Assembly: GCA_046565505.1 (NCBI GenBank)
Contig: JBKHYJ010000042.1
Coordinates: 62,001-126,000, forward strand
From: JBKHYJ01 sp046565505
GTDB lineage: Bacteria; Acidobacteriota; Blastocatellia; UBA7656
DNA: 64,000 bases
Direction of reading: 5' to 3'
The notes beneath the pieces were generated by a model. That model saw only the letters and a program-made list of their open reading frames with translations, was not told the origin of the DNA and did not search any database. Positions 17,330-25,763 of the stretch are shown here, piece after piece; the stretch's first letter is position 1, and every line of letters starts with the position of its first letter. The position numbers were made by a program, and so were the translations under genes.

Positions 17330-18364
17330 ATGTTAATTAGTCATGAAGGCGATGAAGGCGTTGACACACCTTCGCGAGCGGGGGTCAGGATCGGCAACCT
17401 CGGGGCGGGCGGGGCCATTCCGCTGGCGTTAGAGCCGGAAACCGACGACGCCGACCTGGTGTCCTGGGCGAGGAGTAATGCACAGTTCATAGAATCGCTT
17501 CTGCTACGGCATGGCGCCCTGCTTTTCCGCAATTTCAATATTGACTCACTGTCCGTTTTCAAAGAATTCGCGGAGTCCACGTCGGCGGCGCTGATGCCAT
17601 ACAGCGAGCCCTCGACGCCGCGCACGGAATTGACCGCCGATGTCTACACGACGACAGAATACCCCGCGACGGAGAATATTTCGCTCCACAACGAGATGTC
17701 ATACTCCCACGTCTGGCCGATGAAGATATGGTTTCATTGTATCAAGCCCGCCGACGCGGGCGGGGAGACCTCCATCGGCGACAGCCGGAAAGTCTTTCAA
17801 CTGCTCAGCCCCGGCATAAGGGAGGCGTTCGCACGCAGAAACGTCATGTACGTACGCAACTATGGCTATGGGATGGGGCTCCCGTGGCAGACCGTCTTCC
17901 GCACGGCGAGCAAAGAGGTGGTCGAAAGGCATTGTAGCGAGAATGGCATCCGGTGCGAGTGGACCGGCGGCGGCCGTCTGAGAACGTACCAGGTCCGTCA
18001 GGCCGTCGCGAAGCACCCGAAGACCGGAGAGGATGTCTGGTTCAACCAGGCGCACATCCACAACATCAAGAATTTCTCCCCCTCACTGCGCGAGGCGTTG
18101 CTCTCCCTCGTCGAGTCCAAGGATTACCCACTCGACATTAACTGTGTCTACGGGGACGGGGGGGACATAGAGGCCCCCGTGCTCGAAGAGATTCGCAATG
18201 CCTACGAGCGAGTCACTACGACCTTCCCGTGGCAGAGGGGTGACATATTGATGCTCGACAACATGCTCGTGTCGCATGGGCGGACCGCGTTCTCCGGCCG
18301 CCGGAAGATAGCCGTGGCTTTGGGGGAACCCTTCGCCGCGGGCGGCCTTCAACATCAGCCCTGA
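17330..18364 (+). CDS. TauD/TfdA-like Fe(II)/2-oxoglutarate dioxygenase (SyrP-like hydroxylase)
   Basis: A 344-residue enzyme started at ATG 17330, GGAGGT nine bases upstream. Non-heme iron dioxygenases hydroxylate with O2 and 2-oxoglutarate. The facial triad is visible: HNE at residues 120-122 in SLHNEMSYSHVWP, and the distal His316 in LDNMLVSHGR; the oxoglutarate-binding Arg lies in the following FSGRRKI. Segments PADAGGETSIGDSR, VMYVRNYGYGMGLPWQTVF and HPKTGEDVWFNQAHIHN are like SyrP, which beta-hydroxylates Asp on an NRPS carrier domain in syringomycin synthesis. The cluster has an Asp-type module, so 3-hydroxy-Asp is the likely product. It is the only cluster gene on the plus strand and overlaps the dehydrogenase-like gene by 10 bp, tail to tail. 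Confidence 0.85.
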   Translation: MLISHEGDEGVDTPSRAGVRIGNLGAGGAIPLALEPETDDADLVSWARSNAQFIESLLLRHGALLFRNFNIDSLSVFKEFAESTSAALMPYSEPSTPRTELTADVYTTTEYPATENISLHNEMSYSHVWPMKIWFHCIKPADAGGETSIGDSRKVFQLLSPGIREAFARRNVMYVRNYGYGMGLPWQTVFRTASKEVVERHCSENGIRCEWTGGGRLRTYQVRQAVAKHPKTGEDVWFNQAHIHNIKNFSPSLREALLSLVESKDYPLDINCVYGDGGDIEAPVLEEIRNAYERVTTTFPWQRGDILMLDNMLVSHGRTAFSGRRKIAVALGEPFAAGGLQHQP

Positions 18365-19509
18365 GCGTCGGCGTAGTGTAACATCGCCTCGAACGGCGTC
18401 ATGTTGAAAGACGTTACAAGCCTGGTGATCTTAGACAGGAGGTGCCCTTCGACTTCCCGCACCGTAAGGTGAGCCAGCTCCTTGTCGAAGGACACGTGGG
18501 ACCTGGATTTCCTCCAGAACCATTCGAGCCTCGAAGTCAGCGCGCCGCCGAGCGTCAGGACCTGGCCCGGCACGGAGTAGACGTTCCTGGCCGCGATGCC
18601 TTTCATGACGCTGAGGCCCTTGCTCCCCAGGGGCACCGACAGGTTATGCGCCAGGACCAGGACGCTCCCGGGCGGGATCGCCTTCCAGTTTGAATTCTCT
18701 AGCTCCTCCCCGTATGTCGTCGCGATGATCATGCCGCCCCGCTTCAAGCATTCTTCTGTCAGAGCGCCCATCTTTGAAGTCAGCTTCTGGACGCCGGGCG
18801 GGGGCGCCGAAGTCCCGTCGTCGTACACCAGGTCGCACACGGCGAGGTCCGCGAACCCTCTCGCCGACAGGTATTTCAATACGTCGCTGCCCAGTGCGCC
18901 CGCCGAGCCTATGAGCGTTACAGGCTTGTCCTGGTAGTCGGAAATGCCGAGCATCTCCAGGGCGGTTATGATGCCCGTGGCCGCGTAGGAAGATTTCCCG
19001 CCGCACCCGCCGGCCTCGCAGCGTATGCCCAGCACGTGAGTCGTGAACCTGGCGAGGATGTCGGCCATGCCCGCGTACCGGCCGAAATCGGGCGTCAGCT
19101 TAACCATGCCGCCATGTTCGTTGAGCAGCCCCCCGAGCCTTTCAAAGATGCCGGAGATGGTCGCGTCGAAATCGGGGTTGGCCGGGTTCTGGAGGGTCGC
19201 GTATATCTTCTCGTCTCTCGGCCTGAGTATACACCGGGCGCCGCCGACCTTGCTCCCCAGGAAGCCCTCGGGCATCCTGCCGTTATAGGCGGCGAACGTC
19301 TCTTGCGTAAGAACTTTATTGATGAGCCTGTTTTTGAACTCGCTCTCTTCGCTCATCAGCCTTGAGACGATGCGGACGACGTCCGGCTCGGCCGTGGCCG
19401 GCGGGACCATCCGCGTCCCCCCATAGTAATAGTCGAAGCCTTCCTTCTCATCAAAAGCGATCCAGGCGTCGGCATTAGGGTGCGACACGTTCAGAATCTT
19501 AATGCTCAT
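18355..19509 (-). CDS. Glu/Leu/Phe/Val dehydrogenase-like protein with altered active site
   Basis: A 384-residue protein of GLFV-dehydrogenase architecture. The N-terminal domain has GSKVGGARCILRPRDEK and LTPDFGRYAGMADIL; these align with GGGK and AEDVG of leucine dehydrogenase. The C-terminal Rossmann domain has VTLIGSAGALGSDVLKYL. GLFV enzymes interconvert 2-oxo acids and amino acids using NAD(P). The catalytic Lys of GGGK is Arg here (GGAR), while the catalytic Asp (PDFG) is kept, so the chemistry may differ. In a peptide cluster it could supply or convert an unusual amino acid, as GLFV-like enzymes do in scytonemin synthesis. Divergent GLFV family is confident; the reaction is not. Confidence 0.65.
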   Translation of the reverse strand: MSIKILNVSHPNADAWIAFDEKEGFDYYYGGTRMVPPATAEPDVVRIVSRLMSEESEFKNRLINKVLTQETFAAYNGRMPEGFLGSKVGGARCILRPRDEKIYATLQNPANPDFDATISGIFERLGGLLNEHGGMVKLTPDFGRYAGMADILARFTTHVLGIRCEAGGCGGKSSYAATGIITALEMLGISDYQDKPVTLIGSAGALGSDVLKYLSARGFADLAVCDLVYDDGTSAPPPGVQKLTSKMGALTEECLKRGGMIIATTYGEELENSNWKAIPPGSVLVLAHNLSVPLGSKGLSVMKGIAARNVYSVPGQVLTLGGALTSRLEWFWRKSRSHVSFDKELAHLTVREVEGHLLSKITRLVTSFNMTPFEAMLHYADAQG

Positions 19510-19575
19510 AAGTTATCTCCTTTGAGTTAACGGACCGTATAGAATCATTTCGCACAGCGGTCCCCGGCCGCGTGA

Positions 19576-19593
19576 GGCCCGGCCCGGCGGGCC
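19576..19593 (-). terminator. GC hairpin downstream of methyltransferase 1
   Basis: A 6-bp perfect stem GGCCCG / CGGGCC with a 6-nt loop in the 217-bp spacer between the methyltransferase stop and the dehydrogenase start. No U-tract. It may separate two transcripts. Confidence 0.3.
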
Positions 19594-19726
19594 GCCTGCT
19601 CAATTTGCGCAGTCGTTTTCGTGAAGAAAATATGACGAATCTTTCAGTCGATTTGAGGTCCGCCCGGCTCTCGACCCGGCAGGTCAATCGCCGCGCGGCG
19701 GGTGGGGCCTCGCCCCCGCGCGTGAA

Positions 19727-20548
19727 TTAGCCGGGCTTCTCGCCCGCCGCCATTAACAGTATCCTCATATAGAAAGGGTCATCCGACGCCATGAACTTCT
19801 CTATGGCGGCGCGGTAATCCTCCGCTTCGTCCCGGGACAGCACGCCCGCCTCGACCAGCGGCATAATGCGGTCGGGGCTGATCTGCGGGTAAAACCATTC
19901 CATGCCCATCTCGCCGCTGTGCGCGGCGACGGCCTCAAGGTCTAATTTCTTGAACCCCGCCGAATCGAGCACGCGCCATAGGCGCCGCCCGGCCAGCGCG
20001 GACCTCCCCCGCGATGATTGATACCGCAGAAGCTTTTCCATGAGGGGCCGGGACTCGGCCAGGTGCGGGTCCGTGATGTGATTAAGAGAAAAATCGGTCT
20101 CGGAGATCACCAGTTTTCCGCCGGGCTTGAGCACGCGCAGAATCTCCCTGGCCGCGCCGCGCATGTCCTCCAGGTGGACGAAGATTAAACGCGCGAAAGC
20201 GAAATCGAAAGTGTCATCCGGGATGCCCATGCCCATCACGGACCCATTCAGAATGCGATACGGGCACCGCGCCTTGCCTTCCAGATACCGCTCCGCGTGC
20301 CGGATCAAAACGGGGTCTATCTCGACGCCGGTGATGGAGCCATTGGGGACCATTTCGGAAAGCCATTCCGTCACGAACCCGGGGCCGCTCGCGACTTCCA
20401 GGACGGACATCCCATCCGTCAACCCGAACCGGCTCAGGACGCGCTTCTCTTTCGCCTTGCTGCCATTGGCCTGGTTGTATAGACGGCGTAGCTCGTCTTC
20501 CAGGGAAACGTTTGCGGTTGTCGCGTCGTACAGCCTTGCCTTTTCCAT
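19727..20548 (-). CDS. SAM-dependent methyltransferase (cluster copy 1)
   Basis: A 273-residue class I methyltransferase started at the ATG at 20548 (MEKARLYDATTANVS), with GAAAGGA upstream. SAM motif I is VLEVASGPGFVTEWL, the acidic ribose-binding residue lies in ITGVEIDPVLI, and later DDTFDFAFARLIFVHL and VLKPGGKLVISETDF are motifs II-III. The last 80 residues contain EWFYPQISPDRIMPLVEAGV. It closely resembles the other copy at 29851-30669 throughout, including the N-terminal TANVSL and the FYPQI segment. A free-standing O- or N-methylation of the lipopeptide or its precursor is likely. The gene starts 49 bp after the terminal NRPS gene. Confidence 0.88.
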   Translation of the reverse strand: MEKARLYDATTANVSLEDELRRLYNQANGSKAKEKRVLSRFGLTDGMSVLEVASGPGFVTEWLSEMVPNGSITGVEIDPVLIRHAERYLEGKARCPYRILNGSVMGMGIPDDTFDFAFARLIFVHLEDMRGAAREILRVLKPGGKLVISETDFSLNHITDPHLAESRPLMEKLLRYQSSRGRSALAGRRLWRVLDSAGFKKLDLEAVAAHSGEMGMEWFYPQISPDRIMPLVEAGVLSRDEAEDYRAAIEKFMASDDPFYMRILLMAAGEKPG

Positions 20549-20596
20549 GCGCGTCCTTTCGGCGAGCGGGGCCAATCGCCCGCCGCACCGCCGCGG

Positions 20597-23500
20597 TCAG
20601 ATCAGATCATGCAGCTCCGGCCCCGGCAGGTCGTTTGCGTTCTTGATGACGCCGAGTTGTATTTGAAGGCGCTCGGCAAGCGCGCTGCAATGCGGCGGCC
20701 GGAGTATCGTAAAGTGATTGCCGCCGATTGTCTCCTCATGGACCGTACCCCTGGTGTATTTGCCCCAGTCCGTGCGAGGCAGACCGGCCCGCGCCTTCTC
20801 GCCGGCCCACCACACATGCAGGCTCGTTTGAATCACCGGCGCGTTGTGCGCCCGCAGCAACCTGTCATGTATTTCGGCCAGGGCGACCTGTTGGCGGATG
20901 ACTTCCGCTGACAGGTCGGCGGGGAGCAAGTTGCGCCGCTGCCCCCAGCCGATGACCCTCTCTATTCGCTCTTCGGGCGACAGCGGCAGGAGTTCATCGC
21001 GAAAGGCTTGCTGAGCCCGCGCGTCGAGGGCGTTGAAGGCGTCCGTGAGCGCGCCGCCGAACGTGAGGCTGATCCCGAGCAACGGGTCGCTATCAAAAGT
21101 GAAAGGGTCGTCCTCGAACAGGTAAGAGTCTACGAGCCCGACGAAGGCCACGTCCTCGTTCTGTCGTTCCAGCTCGCGGGCGACGCTGACGGCGATCACC
21201 CCGCCCATCGACCAGCCGAGCAGATAATATGGGCCGTGGGGCTGCTGCTCTCGGATGACGCCGGCGTAATCTGCGGCCATCTGCTCAAGGCTCTCGTGCT
21301 CACGCTCAAGGCCCGACAGCCCGCGCGACTGTAACCCGAAGACTGCCTGCCCGGGGTCATGCGAATCCGCCAGATGCTGGTACAACATCACCTGCCCGCC
21401 CGCGCCATGTATGCAGAATAATGGCGGCCACGTCCCGCCGGACCGGATGGGCACGAGGACCGAAAAGGCCGCCCCGGCGTCTTTCCCCGCTATGAGCGCC
21501 GCAAGCTCGGCCACCGTCGGGGCGCGAAACAGCGACGTTAGAAGCAGCTCCGCGCCGAGCCTCTGCCGAACTTTCAACAGTAGCTGGATCGCTAGAAGCG
21601 AATGGCCCCCGAGCTTGAAGAAGTTGTCGTGTATGCCCACCCGGTCCAGGCCGAGCGTGTCCGCCCAGATTCCCGCAAGCTCTTCTTCGACCGCGTCGCG
21701 AGGTGCGGCGTAGGATTGTCTCAGCTCCGGCCTGCTCTGGTCCGGCGGCGGGAGGGCGCGTTTATCGACTTTCTTGTTCGGCGTGAGGGGCATCGCGTCG
21801 AGCGTCACGAACGCCGAAGGGATCATGTAATCGGGCAGCATCTCTTCGAGGTGATCGCGCAGCTCACTAACGTCGATGGGCCGCTCGCCCGGCACCACGT
21901 AAGCGACCAGCCGCTTGTCGCCGGGCGAGTCTTCCCGCGCGATTGCTACCGCCTCGCGGACGGAGGGGTGCCGGCTCAGCGCGGACTCGATCTCCCCGAG
22001 CTCAATCCTGAACCCGCGTATTTTCACCTGGTGGTCTACGCGGCCGATGAACTCTATATTCCCATCCGGCATGTGACGCGTAAGGTCGCCGGTCTTATAC
22101 ATGCGGGCGCCTTGTTCGGGGCTGAACGGGTCCGGGATATACTTTTCGGCCGTCGCGTCGGGGCGCCCCAGGTACCCCCTGGCGGGGCTCGCGCCGCCGA
22201 TGTATAACTCGCCGGTCACGCCCACGGGAACGACGTTGAGGCGTCTGTCCAGAATGTAAAGCCGTATGTTCGCGATCTGCCGCCCGATGGTGGGCCTTGC
22301 GGGCGGTATCCGTATCAGGAAGTATGTCGTATCGTCAGTGCATTCGGTCGGGCCATAGAGGTTGTAAAAATCCGTCCAGTCGTTGCGGGCCAGGTGGTTC
22401 CAGGAAGCTTCGTCCAGGGCCTCGCCGGCGACGAAGACCACCTCCGGGGAAGTCTCCGCGGTCCCGGATAGACCCGCCGCGAGCAACAGCTTCATCATTG
22501 AGGGCGTGACATCCAAAACGTCCAGCCCATGACGGGCTATGAAAGAAATTATCTCATCCGAATCGAGCCTCACCTCCTCGGGCAGTATGTACAGCGCGTG
22601 CCCGTAGGCCAGTTGCATCAACTGCTTTACGGAGGCGTCGAACGCGAGCGGCGCGTTCATGCTGACTTTCAGAGGGGCGCGCCTCCCCGCGTATATAGCT
22701 TCATGGAAGGCCGCCGCCAGGTTTACGAGCGAGCGGTGCTGCACCATGACCCCTTTGGGCCTGCCCGTAGACCCGGAGGTGTAGATCACATAAACGAGGT
22801 TCTCGGCCGAGGCCGCGTTGGCGGGGTTGTGCGAGCTTTGCCGCGAGATTTCTTGCCGGTCGGCGTCGAGGCAGATGGCCTTCGTCCTCTCTAATGGCAA
22901 GTCCGCCAGCAGCTTTTGCTGCGTCAGAATCGCCAGCGCGCGCGAATCTTCTATCATCAACGACAAGCGCTCCTTCGGGTAATCAGGGTCGAACGGCACG
23001 TACGCCCCTCCCGCCTTCAGGATGCCTAGAAGCGTCACCATCATGTCCACGGAGCGCTCCATGTAGATCCCGACGAGCGTCTCCGGCCCCACCCCGCGCG
23101 CCCTGAGGTAATGGGCCAACTGGTTAGCCCTGTCATTCAACTCGCGGTAGGTCAACCGCTGTCGCCGGAAGACGACCGCCGCCGCGTCAGGGGTCCGCTC
23201 GACCTGGTCCTCAAACAATTGATGGAAGCATACGTCGCGCGCGACCGGCAGCTCTATGCTGTTCCACTCCACCAGTATCTGGCGGCGTTCGGCTTCCCCG
23301 AGCAGCGGCAGGGCTGAAATACGCCGGGCGGGGTCCGCCGCCAAGCCCTCCAGCAGCGTTCGCAAGTGGCCCGCCATTCGGTCGATGGTGGCTTCGTCTA
23401 ATATGTCGGCGTTATACAAGAAGAGCAGGCTCAGGCCGCCATCGGGGGACTCTTCTTTCGCCGTCTCCCAAACAGAGAGGCTCAGGTCGAACCGCGTAAT

Positions 23501-24760
23501 CTCCCAATCTAGGTCGAGCACGTCAAGGGTGAGGTCGCCCATCCTGAGCGTAGGCAGCGGGATGTTCTGCACGCTGAGCGTCACCTGGAAGAGCGGGTTT
23601 CTGCCCGGGTCGCGGCCGGGCTGAAGCTCCTGTACCAACTTTTCAAATGGTAGGTCCTGGTGCGCGAATCCGTCCAGTGACACCTTGCGAACCCGCCCGA
23701 GCAGCTCGCGGAAGCTCGGGTCGCCCGACAGGTCGCATCGCATCGCCAGAATATTCGCGAAGAACCCTATCACCGTTTCCAGCTCCGGTCTGTTCCGGTT
23801 CGCGACAGGGACTCCCGTAATGATGTCCTCCTGGTCCGAGTAGCGACACAGCACGACATTGAAGGCGGCCAGCATTAGCATGAAGAGGGTCGCATTCTCT
23901 TGCCGCTGCAAATCGTTGAGCGCGTCGGCGAGCGGCCGCCCCAGCCTGAACAACCGGCGCTTGCCGCCGTAGGGCCGGGCGGACGTGCGGGGCCGGTCTG
24001 TCGGCAGCTCCAGCACGGGCAGCGCCCCGCCCAGCTGGTTGTTCCAATAGTCGAGATGCGCCGCCAGCACCTCGCCTTGCAGCCATTCGCGCTGCCACAC
24101 CGCGTAGTCTTTATATTGAATAGCGGGCTCCGGCAGCGTAGGGATCCGGCCAGCCGAGTACGCTTCGTAGTGGCTTATCAACTCTTCCACGATCAGTTTC
24201 AGGGACCACCTGTCGGAAATTATGTGGTGTTTCGTGAGCAAGAAAATGTAATCCTCTTCGCCCAGCCTAAGCAGCAGGGGTCGGAAAAGGGGGAGCCTCC
24301 CGAGGTCGAACGGCTTCCTCCCCTCCTCGACCGTCAGGCTTTGCGCCCTGGCCTCGCGCTCGGCTTCGGGTACGCCGCGCAGGTCGAACATGGGGATGGT
24401 CACGGTCAGGGAAGGGGCTATCACCTGGACGGGATTATCGCCCTCCATCGCGAAGGTGGTGCGCCAGCTCTCGTGTCTTTTCACAATCTCGTTCAGGCTG
24501 CGCTTAAGGGCTTCAACGTCGAGCCGCCCTTTAATGCGCGCCGCCGCGGGCGCTATATATTTCGAGCTGCCCGGCTCAAGCCTGTCGTGAATCCAGAGGC
24601 TCTGCTGCGAGAACGAAAGCGGGAACGGGCCGGGGCCTGTCTCCCTGCGGATGATCGCCCGCCCTTCGGGTTGGGCCGCCTTTTTTTCTTTGAGTCTTTT
24701 GAGAAAGAGATCGCGCTTATCCGGGGGAAGCGCCATTATCTGGGAAAGAACGTCGCTCAT
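20597..24760 (-). CDS. nonribosomal peptide synthetase, terminal module C-A-PCP-TE
   Basis: A 1387-residue synthetase that adds the last residue and releases the product. A helical N-terminus (LPPDKRDLFLKRLKEKKA) may dock to the upstream synthetase. C domain about 50-480 with active HHIISD near 178. A domain about 505-1010 with YTSGSTGRPKGV near 661. PCP with GGHSLL (pantetheine Ser near 1052). Thioesterase about 1100-1370 with GWSMGG (Ser near 1184) and His near 1350. My reading of the A-domain pocket is D-A-K-D-F-A-L-D-D plus the invariant Lys; the DAKD start and the final D match the Glu code DAKDLGVVDK, but the centre does not, so the residue is uncertain and may be acidic. No epimerisation domain. 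ATG at 24760 is preceded by GAAAGAAGG. Confidence 0.93.
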   Translation of the reverse strand: MSDVLSQIMALPPDKRDLFLKRLKEKKAAQPEGRAIIRRETGPGPFPLSFSQQSLWIHDRLEPGSSKYIAPAAARIKGRLDVEALKRSLNEIVKRHESWRTTFAMEGDNPVQVIAPSLTVTIPMFDLRGVPEAEREARAQSLTVEEGRKPFDLGRLPLFRPLLLRLGEEDYIFLLTKHHIISDRWSLKLIVEELISHYEAYSAGRIPTLPEPAIQYKDYAVWQREWLQGEVLAAHLDYWNNQLGGALPVLELPTDRPRTSARPYGGKRRLFRLGRPLADALNDLQRQENATLFMLMLAAFNVVLCRYSDQEDIITGVPVANRNRPELETVIGFFANILAMRCDLSGDPSFRELLGRVRKVSLDGFAHQDLPFEKLVQELQPGRDPGRNPLFQVTLSVQNIPLPTLRMGDLTLDVLDLDWEITRFDLSLSVWETAKEESPDGGLSLLFLYNADILDEATIDRMAGHLRTLLEGLAADPARRISALPLLGEAERRQILVEWNSIELPVARDVCFHQLFEDQVERTPDAAAVVFRRQRLTYRELNDRANQLAHYLRARGVGPETLVGIYMERSVDMMVTLLGILKAGGAYVPFDPDYPKERLSLMIEDSRALAILTQQKLLADLPLERTKAICLDADRQEISRQSSHNPANAASAENLVYVIYTSGSTGRPKGVMVQHRSLVNLAAAFHEAIYAGRRAPLKVSMNAPLAFDASVKQLMQLAYGHALYILPEEVRLDSDEIISFIARHGLDVLDVTPSMMKLLLAAGLSGTAETSPEVVFVAGEALDEASWNHLARNDWTDFYNLYGPTECTDDTTYFLIRIPPARPTIGRQIANIRLYILDRRLNVVPVGVTGELYIGGASPARGYLGRPDATAEKYIPDPFSPEQGARMYKTGDLTRHMPDGNIEFIGRVDHQVKIRGFRIELGEIESALSRHPSVREAVAIAREDSPGDKRLVAYVVPGERPIDVSELRDHLEEMLPDYMIPSAFVTLDAMPLTPNKKVDKRALPPPDQSRPELRQSYAAPRDAVEEELAGIWADTLGLDRVGIHDNFFKLGGHSLLAIQLLLKVRQRLGAELLLTSLFRAPTVAELAALIAGKDAGAAFSVLVPIRSGGTWPPLFCIHGAGGQVMLYQHLADSHDPGQAVFGLQSRGLSGLEREHESLEQMAADYAGVIREQQPHGPYYLLGWSMGGVIAVSVARELERQNEDVAFVGLVDSYLFEDDPFTFDSDPLLGISLTFGGALTDAFNALDARAQQAFRDELLPLSPEERIERVIGWGQRRNLLPADLSAEVIRQQVALAEIHDRLLRAHNAPVIQTSLHVWWAGEKARAGLPRTDWGKYTRGTVHEETIGGNHFTILRPPHCSALAERLQIQLGVIKNANDLPGPELHDLI

Positions 24761-24859
24761 TGTTGCCTTCTTTCAGTAAAGAATCAGTATCGTTTGTGAC
24801 TGTGTTTCCCGCCGCCCATCTTTCATAAACCTGACTGACCGCCGCCCGGAGTCTGAGCC

Positions 24860-25603
24860 TCAACCCTCAAATGAGAGGACCGCGCCGGGCGACTCCTTTG
24901 ACGCGAAACGGACCGGCCCGACAGAGGCCCCGGCGTCGGAAAGCAGCCCGCGCAGTTCCGCCAGCGCGCGAGAGACCGAATCGACCTGCGCGGCGGCGAC
25001 GCCCTCGCTGAAGAAAGCGGCGAAGTCTGTTTCGCGTTCGAGGCAAGTCTTTCTCGAATCGCGGTAGTTGAAGCCATAACAGATCACCTCCGCGCCGCAG
25101 GCGTAAACCACCACGCCCGGCGAAAGCGGCATGTCTTCAACTCGCCCCGAGAGGGGAACGAAGTGGTCGGACTCAGGTTTGGCAAACCGCACAACTACTT
25201 TTGGTTCGGGCAGCCGGGCCAAATCGTAGCCGCCCATCGCCGCGAGGTGCATGGCGGAAATGGCGCAGTAAGCGTCCACGACCGGCAGTGGGGTGGATAT
25301 GACATCGCCTTTGAGCAGCCGCCGCGCGAGTTGCTCGGGGCTGCTCTTGTAGGTCGAAGGCTTCAGCCCCATGCCGCGGAAAGCGTCGCGCCAGGCGGCG
25401 ACCCTCGGCTCGTCGGAGAGATTCTGGACGCAAAGCCCCAGGTCAATCAGCCCGGCCCGCGCGCGCCGCATCAGGTCTGCCGGGCAGGCATTCAGCGCCT
25501 TCAACCCGCCGACCAGAAACCCTCCCACCGCGACCTCCGGGAACTTTTTGACCACGCCCTGCTCGACCTCAAGCTCAAGCGCAGGTTTCATATAGAGCAT
25601 CAC
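24860..25603 (-). CDS. free-standing B3/4 domain (PheRS editing-like) protein
   Basis: A 247-residue soluble protein resembling the B3/4 editing domain of phenylalanyl-tRNA synthetase, as seen in free-standing B3_4 family proteins: VGGFLVGGLKAL near the start, AAWRDAFRGMGLKPSTYKSS, LPVVDAYCAISAMHLAAMGG, then DHFVPLSGRVEDMPLSPGVV and ICYGFNYRDSRKT. PheRS uses this domain to hydrolyse Tyr-tRNA; free-standing members may clear mischarged tRNA or act on amino-acid derivatives. Placed between the desaturase and the terminal synthetase, it might protect the cell from an unusual amino acid made by the cluster. It starts at GTG 25603 followed at once by ATG; no Shine-Dalgarno seen. Confidence 0.7.
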   Translation of the reverse strand: MMLYMKPALELEVEQGVVKKFPEVAVGGFLVGGLKALNACPADLMRRARAGLIDLGLCVQNLSDEPRVAAWRDAFRGMGLKPSTYKSSPEQLARRLLKGDVISTPLPVVDAYCAISAMHLAAMGGYDLARLPEPKVVVRFAKPESDHFVPLSGRVEDMPLSPGVVVYACGAEVICYGFNYRDSRKTCLERETDFAAFFSEGVAAAQVDSVSRALAELRGLLSDAGASVGPVRFASKESPGAVLSFEG

Positions 25604-25763
25604 TCAAAAACCGGATGATTCTATGAAAGATACTGGGGCAAACGAACCTGGGCAAGCCATAATTATTACCACCGTCCGCGGCGCCGGAATGACGCGCGGC
25701 CGCGCAGGACGAGGGTGCGCCTCCCGCAGTCGGAAGCGCCCCCGCAGGCGGCCCGGCGTGTGG

